Positions 55,115 through 64,000 of a stretch of 64,000 nucleotides of DNA are shown here, one piece after another. Numbering within the stretch: the first letter of the stretch is position 1; each line of letters opens with the position of its first letter. The DNA is taken from positions 124,501 through 188,500 of the forward strand of contig JAWRVZ010000472.1 of assembly GCA_037043235.1 (NCBI GenBank), given 5' to 3'. Both the position numbers and the translations under genes were made by a program. Below the pieces are notes generated by a model that saw nothing but the letters and a program-made list of their open reading frames with translations, did not search any database and was not told where the DNA came from. The stretch is from Rhodeus uyekii. Lineage: Eukaryota > Chordata > Actinopteri > Cypriniformes > Acheilognathidae.

Positions 55115-56684
55115 GTGAGTCTGGAGAAGATCTGTGCTCTTACACACACACTTGAGCAACTACACTAAAATAAGCTGTAAACAAGAGAATAACACGATAT
55201 TTACAATTACAGAGATATAGAAGATTTCTAGTTCAACTTGATTGATTCACTCTAAAAAAATTAAAAATAACCACTGCTAAAATGAAAAGTTATAGTCTGA
55301 GTCATGGGTTTCCGCGGAGGGGAAAGTTGCTCCTTCACGCTCATGTCGGGCAGCATGTGGATTGTTGATCTCAGGCAGGGATCTGCATCTGATGTTCACT
55401 GCATGCATGGGTGTCTCGCGTCCTCAGGTGGATGCAGAAAGCTGCGCGCACTGTTGTCTAATTGCCAGGTTTTAGGGAAAATACTATTGGCGGATATTGA
55501 CAATTGTGACACACTTCTTGCCTCCCCCCAGTGAAACAACTGTTTTCCACTTAGCAGGCATGTGTAGCACAGATTAAACTATTGTGGGAGTGAGAGGCGG
55601 ACTGAGATGGAGGGACTTGGGCTCTCTACACCTCCACGGTCGATTAGTTAGTTGTGCACCACATCTGCCAGTCCCTCCCTCCCAAGGAAAATGGAGCTCT
55701 TCACTGCTTTCATGTACCAGAAAATCCTCTGTATTGGTGGTGTGGACCCTTAACATCACTTCACGGTTGATGGCTTATCTAGCCAGGTTATTGGAGTAGC
55801 TGGGCACTTAGCTGGACGGCAGCAATCCAAACCTGGCAGTCTGGGAGACCTGAAACAAAACAGACCTCAGTTTACTCTTTGGGTAAATCAATGTATTACA
55901 TTTATATAGCGCTTATTTATATAGTTACATTTATATATCAGTCAACATTTTTGACAATCAATGCAAAAGTAAATTTTTACTCACTGAAAAGTCTTTGGAA
56001 ATTTGAATCTTTCATCATAACACTTATTTTAAGTACAGTCTTTTTATTCTGTGTTCACAGATTTAATAGTATCTTTTATAGTAACTTATAGTAAATGTTC
56101 TGTAAAATTTCATAGTATAGTGTCTGCTATTGAAGAGCAAACTTCATTCTTCTTTACAAGTCATTTAATCCTCATGAAATGTACAATGTACAATACTTGC
56201 AGTGCTCCTTTTCGTTTGAAGCCGTCGTTGAAGTCCAGAAGAAGGATTTGATGGTTGCGTGAGGTTACATGAGTCGATGATGTTAAAGTTGCAGTCGCTT
56301 TTTTTTCTTCTTGGACCTCCAGGTCCAAGTTCTCTCTCTCTCTCTCCTGAAAAAGCTCATGGCTGGCTACAGGCTTTAAGGCCTGGTTAAGGCCTGCAAA
56401 TGGAAGATGTACAGAGAGAGATGTACCGGTTGAGAGATGCAAAGGAAGAGGACAAGAGGAAGGTGGGATCTGAATTTTATAATTTGGGAATGGTCTCTAT
56501 AACAGTTTAAAAACATTTTTAAAATAAAGGGTTAGTTCACCCAAAACTGAAAATGTCATCCCTCCATTGACAGCTACGCAACTATTACTTTGGGGCTTCA
56601 AAAAATGCATAAAGAGATTATAAAACTAACCCATATTAATTGAGTGGTTATGCCCAAATGTTCCAAATTTGATTGCTTTATATG
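55115..56684. other. No gene recognised; decayed repeats
   Basis: 55300-55860 is GC-richer than its surroundings and looks like an old repeat, but I recognise no domain. 56320-56350 holds a short CT repeat. No exon with splice sites could be supported. Confidence 0.4.
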
Positions 56685-56974
56685 TGTCATGTTATTCCAG
56701 TTTCCCCATGAGCTCCTTTTTCTGTTATCCAAGTCACATGTTGTGTTATCAATCACCTCATTTGTCTTGTCAGCTATGTGTCTCTTCTCTGTAACTAGTC
56801 CCAGTGTATTTATATCCTGTGTTCTCGCGGTCCATTCTCGTTGCGTTAATGTCAGTGTTGTGGGTAGTGGTGTATTTCTTATATCATCTTCATCTCCTGA
56901 GTTTTGTCATTAAAGATCTATTTTCTTAATGTTCTTACTCTTTGAGCCGTTTACCCACACACTGTACTATGACA
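56685..56974 (+). mobile_element. Solo LTR with perfect 5-bp target duplication
   Basis: It starts TGTCATGTTATTCC and ends GTACTATGACA. ATATG flanks it at 56680-56684 and 56975-56979. ATTAAAG near 56911 is a possible poly(A) signal on the plus strand. 290 bp. Confidence 0.9.
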
Positions 56975-56979
56975 ATATG

Positions 56980-57689
56980 CTGAACAAATTTAATTTACTC
57001 TTTTAATCACATATGAACATTCATCAATGCACATATCAAAAATGCTTGCTTGACGTGTGTGAATCAATGAGGTTTATTCTCGTGTAATACGCAGCACATT
57101 GTTGCTTCCGCAAGAACAGCACTGTTTGTTCTTGATTTGTTCCAGCAGGTTTGTTGAGCTTCTGTTTATGTTCACTGATCAAGGCTTATATGTGATTCTA
57201 GATTCTGTCCAAACTCAGTCCTGGAGTGCCTAGCTTCAACTTGCCTCAGCACATCTGCCTGTAAGATTCTAGTATGTCTAGTAAGACCTTGATTAGCTGT
57301 TCAGGTGTGTTTAATTGTGTTGGAACTAAACTCTGCAGGACATTGGCCCTCCAGGATCAGCATTGGGCACCCTGTTCTAGATCATGTGTAATATTTCTCA
57401 GAATATACAGTCAGGTGTGGATTTGGAATTGAATACACTCTTGAAAATGAAGGGTTTTGAAGAACAGTTTTTGGCTCTTCAAAGAATTAAATTAACCATT
57501 TGTGTGAATAACTTTTTTTGCCCACTATAAAAACCTACAAATGAAAAAGGATCTATGGAACCATTCATGCCAATACAGAACTTTTATTTTTAAGAGAGTA
57601 TCCTTGAACAAAGATGAAATTGATTTTGTTTTGGCAGATTTCAGGTTTCTGCACACACAGCAAGATTAAATGGATATGATGACAGATTT
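56980..57689. other. No recognised gene
   Basis: 57200-57375 has words such as AACTCAGTCCTGGAGTGCC and TGTGTTTAATTGTGTTGGAA, typical of a common fish repeat. No coding feature. Confidence 0.4.
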
Positions 57690-59215
57690 AGGGCCCGTCC
57701 ACACAGAGACGCGTATCATTATATACACATTTTTTATCGGATTGGCGTTTCGTCCACACGGATCCGGCGTTTTGGGAGACTGAATCCGCTCTTTTTTGAG
57801 ACCGGGGGCATATTCTTCGTACCTCGCTAACTCACTTAGCTGGATTAGATTGTTGACGATTTCACATGATCTTGGATTGTTCGGTTCTTCGACGCTCATC
57901 CGGGACTTGTTGTCATAGTAACAGGTCCGCTGAAGTGAACCTGCTCGGAGCAGGTTTACTTCAAGTTAGCAGGATTAGTTCACGCAAGCGGAGGTGAAAT
58001 GGGAAGTTTGTCGCAGCATGTCCTGTCCGTTTTTACGAGAGAAACTTGTTGCTGAAGGTGCAATATAATATATTTAATATAATTATAATATATATATATT
58101 ATATTTCGTTTTTCACGTGAGGGTATAATGTATCTAGTTATTGTATCTAAATTTAGTCGTAGTCGGGCGTTAACTACAGCTCAAACTGTGTGTATTGCCT
58201 TGTGCTACTTTGCGAGCGGCACGTTCATTTACACTGTTGGGATGCGGAGAACATTGTGAAAGTGCTGTCTGTCGTGCCATTCGCAAAGTTACCAGCACTC
58301 AAGCAGTCATTTTTGAAAAAATGGAACTTTGCACACAGTTTAGTTTACAGTTTATTTTATTTATTTAAAAAAATCCAGCTGATCATCTCTTGCCTGTGGA
58401 ATGAAATAAATAAATCATGCAAGGTCATCAATCGTACAGTGTGTTTATTCGTGTATTTTATTAACTTTGAAATTCCTCTTGAAGCAATTCAATCTCAAGT
58501 CTGACTTTTTGCTTTATTAGTTTTTGCAATTCTATTTCATTAATTGACTCTTTTTTTTTTTTTTTGCAGAATAGCGCAAGTAGTAAAGATACTATTTTGC
58601 AGAATATTTTTGCATTTTACTTTTACTTGTTCCCAAGTTCTAGTGGGTCCTGCGGTGGCTCTAATATAAAAGAGGATTATGAAATACAGTACAATTAATA
58701 TGAGTCAATATAATTACACACACGATCACTAGGCTACTCACAAATTTAATTTGTCTGCAACTTTTTGCCAGCCCTCTCTCCTGGCTTTTGCAGCTTTAAA
58801 GTGTTTCCTTGTGTTTTAATTAAACACTGAAATTCAGCAACGCGCCGCCGAGAAATACTGTGCGCGCTCTTTCAGCATGCTCGCTGACCAATCAAAATGT
58901 TGCTGATCAGTGTTTCTACTATCGATACATATCCCCTTTTAAGCAGCACATGAACGCGCAATGATCTCAGATAACTCAATCCAGCTATACTAATCGTACA
59001 GAACAGGTGCGTTCAAAGAACCGAATCATCCAGCTCATAGTTAGCGCGATTATCTCATCCCGGATGTGTCAACTGATCTTGGATGTTGTAAGCGACGTAC
59101 GAAGAATATGCCCCGGGTCCTAAAGTGGATAAATCTGAAAACGACACCCTTGCGGTCTCGTGTGGACAGTCAATCCGTATATTTTGTGAAACGATGATGT
59201 CATCACAATCTCAAA
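57690..59215. mobile_element. Two nested non-autonomous DNA elements
   Basis: The inner unit (about 57805-59114) has inverted ends GGGGCATATTCTTCGTAC and GTACGAAGAATATGCCCC. It sits between GGGCCCGTCCACACAGAGAC ... (57690-57803) and ... GTGTGGACAGTCAATCC (59115-59210). These are the halves of an outer element with GTCCACAC/GTGTGGAC-type ends. No transposase is evident in either. The short open frame at 58190-58504 has no recognisable domain. Confidence 0.65.
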
Positions 59216-59614
59216 TCCATACTTCAACACACCCCAGCAAGTTTAGTCACCACTTGTCACACCTCACAGATACAGAGTTAAGAATGCCCTAAATAAATCG
59301 CAGAGAACACAAGGAAGAACAAACACGTACTCAGAGGCATCAAACCAACTGGCAAATTAATGTATTTTCTTTGAAAGGTTGAGGCCCTGAAAGGCAAACT
59401 TACTGTTACCATCACGCTTTTCTCACTACACAATATTTAACTTAAAAGCTATAGAAAATTTTATAGTCAATTTTAGTTTTTAGTTGTTGTTTTTGTTTTC
59501 AAATAAAATACAACAATTTAAATATATTTTGTTATTGATATTAGATGGTAGATTGTTGCAGAAATATTACATGGTCGAAAAAGAAATGACAATTTAAATG
59601 TACAATTGGAACAG

Positions 59615-59620
59615 TTTATT
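59615..59620 (-). terminator. Poly(A) signal for the CC chemokine gene
   Basis: AATAAA on the minus strand (TTTATT on plus), about 430 bases after the stop codon, in an AT-rich 3' untranslated region. Confidence 0.45.
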
Positions 59621-60051
59621 ATAAACAGATTGCATTAAATGTAGACACACTGCCCTCTAACACACTCTCTCTCTCTCGTATATAGGTTATACGGTTCACA
59701 GGTTACATGCATATTCTAATAAAACATCAAAAAAGGGAAAAAATATATGCATAAAGTATAAAAGGATTCATTGTGAAGCATGGAAACAGGGAGAGCAAAC
59801 CTTCACGGCTCTTACATTCATATTGTTCTAATACAATGAACAGAAGCAAACCAGTACAGTTCATTATGAAGCTCTGCATGAAGACAGTAATTCATAGTCT
59901 TATGTAGAAAGTACTGTATATGAATCAGCAGAAGTGATGCCGTTATAAACTATGCATTATATTTGTGTGTTGTACATATAAACTTTTTCTTTGTTAAAAA
60001 TTCCAGTTTGTCTTCAGTGGTACGATCAAATCTGTCTCTGAAACTTGAACA

Positions 60052-60853
60052 CTACTTACTGCCCTTGTTTTTCTTATCTATTTTCTGCATGAGTTCCTGC
60101 ACCCAGAGTTGTCCTGGATCAGCACAGAGAGTCTTTGATTTCCTCAGCTTAAAACTGTTGGAAGATCAGAAAAAGAAAAATGTTAAAAAGACAATTATCT
60201 CTGCAACCGTGTCTGTTAAATTGCTGTGTAATTGCTGCATAAGACAACAAAATGTTACTTGTAACATGAATTCTGGCTTTCCAAGCGATTGTGTTTTATG
60301 TGCTTGATTTATAAGACATACTCACACAATAGCAAGAATGTTACATCCTCCATCTATTTCCTGTACTCTGTAACTCACTATATTTCTTTTCATGGCCTTC
60401 CTCACGGCAACAACGTACTTCAAACAGCATATTTCATACGAACCTGACAATAAATCAAAACAAATTATATTTAGTTATTTTCTATCTATCTTAGTCTGGT
60501 TGATTCAGTAATTTTAAATAATATTTTTGGCTTAAATAAACCAGTTTATTTCGTTACCACTCTAAGTTCTTTTTTTCAGTTTCTCTATTTATGTAAAATG
60601 CAAACTTCATCACTCTCTTCATTTATATACATTTTTAATTTCCTTTTAAACCCTTGTAAAAGAAAAAGGTTAAACATTGAAGAAACTGACCAGTTATACA
60701 TTTATGCATATATTTTAACTATTTAACTTATATTATTACTGAATATCACATTATCAAAGCATAATTGAAGATCTTAATGAATCAATTCTTACCTTGTGCC
60801 ATAGTGTGCATGCAAGCCAACAGCAGGAGAAAATACAGGATTTGAAACTTCAT
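60052..60853 (-). CDS. CC chemokine, CCL25-like, three exons
   Basis: Exons on the minus strand: 60853-60793, 60443-60326, 60154-60052, with GT-AG ends and phases 1 and 2. This is the standard CC-chemokine arrangement: signal peptide, then core, then C-terminal helix. The 93-residue product starts with a signal peptide (MKFQILYFLLLLACMHTMAQ). The mature part opens SYEICCLKY with the adjacent cysteine pair. The third cysteine is in DGGCNILAIV and the fourth in TLCADPGQLWVQ. The C-terminal helix is ELMQKIDKKNKG. YRVQE before the third cysteine and the KIDKKNK tail resemble CCL25, but I could not test orthology. Chemokines are secreted and attract leukocytes through G-protein-coupled receptors; CCL25 acts through CCR9 on thymocytes and gut lymphocytes in mammals. 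The frame and all four cysteines are intact. Confidence 0.9.
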
Positions 60854-61560
60854 GGCTGAATGCTGCGTTTAAGCTGCATGAAAAAACAAGGAAATGTTAT
60901 GTATGAAAAGTATGAGCAGTTTTCCTTTCATCATATAAATATATATGTGTATATTACATATGTAAAGTAACGAGACTGTATCTTTAACAATGAGTAATTT
61001 ATTTCTCTTCCCCAGGGAATGGGTCCTTTTTCTGAAAGAACTGGTTCAAAATAACTTTGAAAAAAACTAAAACAATACACATTCTTTGGAGCTTCTCTAT
61101 CACCTTAGTAAAACCTTTAAATGTTGAACTATTTTAAAACACAAACTGGAATGAAATAAACTTAAATTATTTGTAATATCAGGTCACAACTGATTTTACA
61201 AATACATGTCAAATAAACCTATATGGTTCAGTTCAAGGACTCCAATCAAATGACTCCATTTCCTCATAACCGGTTCAAATTGACACTCTCCGTTCATTTG
61301 AACTCTCCATTAGAATCAATCCGTATTAGTACGGATTCGTAGATACGTGTGTAGCCTTTTTTTTCATTTTCTTTAGTTATTTAAACAGGGACAGTGTAAA
61401 ATATACATTAACCTTGAAAAGGAGAGATGCATTTTACCAGGTTATAGCACGTGTGCTAATTTACACCTGCATTCCCTGGGCAGGCTGATGTAAACAAAAC
61501 AAGTTAATACATTTATCCTAAAACAACAACAACAACAAAATAATAATAATAAATATAGCT
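60854..61560. other. Upstream region of the chemokine gene
   Basis: It must contain the chemokine promoter (read on minus), but no clear TATA or NF-kB-type site was singled out. The remainder is AT-rich and without genes. Confidence 0.4.
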
Positions 61561-64000
61561 GCAAGCATCAATCAACGGGGTTCAAACGTCGCAAGTTCAT
61601 CTGAGCGGTTATGACGATTTTTTGTCAATTTGAGTAGTTCTCCTAATGTGCACAGTTCTGTGAAGTTTCTAGGTTGTGCAAACAATGTATAAACATCAAA
61701 GATGTTCAGAATAAGAAGATCTATCAAATTATACCGATTTTTTTGTGTGGATATTTAACACCACACGTCATCTGATCTGTTGTCAGCTTATGTCAGTCAA
61801 TGTATGTAATTCTGACTTGTTCTCCACATAAACTGCTTTTTGTGAAGTTTTTACTTTCTGAAAACCATATGTAGACATATTACAGTTGTTCAGAATGAGA
61901 TCTATCAAATGATTTCAGTATTGTGTTGATGTGCTTAACACGTCATATGATCTGTTATGTCAGTTTATGTCAATTTGACCTGTTCGCCACATAATCACAG
62001 TTTTATGAAGTTTGTTCAGTATGAGAAGATCTATCAAATGATATAAATATAGTGTGAATGTGTTTAACACAACATGTCATGTCATCTGAACTGTTATGTC
62101 AGTCTATGTCAATCTGACTTGTTCTCCACGTGCATGACAAGTTTGAAGTTAATCGGACTAACGAGTGCACATGTACAGATGTTTTTGAGTTTTTTTTCAT
62201 AATATAGCGCCACCAAGTGGTCAATCGTTGCAGATGTTTTAGTTTGACCACAAAATAAGCTCTTACATGAGTATTTCAAGTTTGGTGAGATTATCTCTTT
62301 GCACTCCAGAGTTATTACAATTTTAGCAAAAGTGTTAAGTTGGTCTAATTGATGCTCAAACTTCATTGGCTGATGACGGCCATGTTTTTTGAGATATGCC
62401 AATATTCTCTTAGAACATCATGGACCCTTGGATAAAGACCGTGCATGACAAGTTTCAAGTCAATTGAATAAACGAGTGTACCGTGAAAGCCAATTTAGAA
62501 ATTGTTCACATATTAAAAGAAAACAAATTCAGAAATTGGAATAAAACGATGTCTTATCCTGTGGCTCCCTCTTGTGGACAAGTAATATTACAGCCATCAT
62601 CTTTCAGTTTTAATGGGTTACTCAATATTAGAAGATCTATCAAATATTAATATTGTGTGGATGTGTGAAACAAGATGTGAATAGAGAGTCTGCTAACTGA
62701 AAATAGAATAAAAAGATTTCCTAGCCTGACGGTGCCTCTTGTGGACAAAACTAGTATTACAGCTTTACTGAGATTTTAAAGTATAGGTAGTTTATAATTT
62801 ATTGTGAGCCGTATGAGCATCAGAAATACATGAAACCAGACACACTTCTTCAAAATGACTTGTTCTTAACATGTTCACAGTTCTGTGACATTTTTTGTTT
62901 GTGCACAAGATATATAGACATTTTAATCACAATAGACCAATCAGAAATATATGAAAAATTGTATCTGCTGAACGGTTAAACTGATCGAAATTCTTTGAAT
63001 AACTTTTTGCCTTGAGTGTCCCTAGATGATGTGTGTGAATTTTCAAGCCAATCGTATTGACGGCCTATGACTAGTTCGAAAAATTTTAATTTTCTAAAAT
63101 CTCCAATATTTCGCTAACAATTTGATTTACAGCAGTGGTTCTTGAAGCAAAGTTGCTCAGTATGAGGAGATCTAACAGATGATATCAATATTGTGAGGAT
63201 GTGTGAAACAACACGTGAGTAGAGACGCAAAAAACTCGTTAGCGCCAACTAGTGGCCGATTTAAAAAAAAATTCTGACAGACCTCTAGGACTATGAGTCA
63301 AATACGCTCATCGAGTTTCGTTCCGATTGAAGTTCGTTAAGTTGGTCTAATTGATGCTCAAACTTCATTGGCCGATGACGGCCATGTTTTTTGAGATATG
63401 CCAATATCCTCTTAAATCATCATGGCTCATTGGACAAAGACCGTGCATGACAAGTTTGAAGTCAATCGGAATAACGAGTGCACATGTACAGATGTTTTAG
63501 TGTTTTTTTGTAATATAGCGCCACCAAGTGGTCAATCGTTCCAGGTTTTTTAGCGTGACCACAAAACTAGCTCATACATGAGTATTTGAAGTTTGGTGAG
63601 ATTATCTCTTTGCGTTTCAGAGTTATTACGATTTTAGCGAAAGAGGCTCCGCCCTATTCAGACGTTTGGACGTCCTGTTGCGAGCGTGAATCACTGATCA
63701 AAATTCTTTGAATAACTTTTGGTCATGAGAGCCTCTAGATGATGCGTGTGAAGTTTCACGTGATTTGGACAAACGCTCTATGAGGAGTTCGAAAAAAAAT
63801 TTTTTCAGAAAATTCAAAATGGCGGAAAATTTTTATAGACGGAAATGAAATCGGAGATATACATTTTTTAAGTCTTGAGCCAAGGATTCCAGGGATATAA
63901 GACACTTTAGTGTAGGACAAACGGTTTACGAGTTATGAGCGTGTACGCGTTTTTAGTGGCTGTAGCGCCACCTATAGGCCGATTTGCGTCATGTTTTGAT
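61560..64000. repeat. Unclassified AT-rich repeat with internal duplications
   Basis: Two modules recur in changed order. Module A (TTAAGTTGGTCTAATTGATG ... to CATGACAAGTTT) is at 62335-62460 and 63338-63450. Module B (CATGACAAGTTTGAAGT ... AGCGCCACCAAGTGG ... GAGATTATCTCTTTGC) is at 62134-62330 and 63446-63640. Shorter words (GATCTATCAAATGAT, CTGTTATGTCAGT) recur at 61700-62100. There is no ORF of note and no inverted ends. It runs off the right edge of the window. Confidence 0.65.

Noticed and set aside
55304..55799. Possible gene in the GC-richer stretch
   Set aside because: Short overlapping frames on both strands, no recognised domain, no credible splice sites.

Overview
The window reads as nuclear DNA of a teleost fish, most probably a cyprinid. 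The signs are spliced vertebrate genes, a finTRIM-type (fish-specific TRIM) cluster, a 5S-rRNA-derived SINE3 and a dense load of fish DNA transposons and retroelements. Only three genes look intact. They are a six-exon finTRIM gene on + (22827-30738), a five-exon two-domain Ly6/uPAR-type GPI-anchored protein on + (44645-46504) and a three-exon CC chemokine of CCL25 type on - (60052-60853).

Layout. 1-8.4 kb holds an orphan finTRIM coiled-coil exon at the left edge and two broken DIRS-type tyrosine-recombinase retrotransposons, one with a solo LTR inserted. 8.4-19 kb holds LINE scraps, a decayed serine tRNA, hAT and other inverted-repeat elements, and a young non-autonomous LTR retrotransposon (15603-18365) with apparently identical LTRs, a perfect 5-bp target duplication and a proline-rich tandem-repeat ORF. 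19-31 kb is the finTRIM locus proper: a RING pseudogene, then the intact gene, whose 5.6-kb second intron holds a third DIRS copy. 31-42 kb is a deep transposon nest. An IS630-like inverted-repeat element was split by a Ty3/Gypsy element, and the two Gypsy LTRs were in turn invaded by three further elements. 42-47 kb is the Ly6 locus: a duplicated second domain, then the full gene, then a stray B30.2 fragment. 48-53 kb carries a frameshifted DDE-type transposase gene, a solo LTR and two adjacent long palindromes. 53-55.1 kb is a third finTRIM copy, broken and without a B30.2 exon. 55-60 kb is mostly transposons. The chemokine follows, and the last 2.4 kb is an unclassified AT-rich repeat carrying four sites that resemble CTCF motifs.

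How it works together. The intact genes belong to families linked to immunity or cell-surface recognition (finTRIM, Ly6/uPAR, CC chemokine). The finTRIM and Ly6 genes sit beside their own broken duplicates, a pattern of birth-and-death evolution with transposons filling the spaces. The full finTRIM copy keeps an open reading frame of 454 codons but has lost one zinc-binding cysteine of its RING. All family and motif calls are from reading the sequence; no database search was possible.
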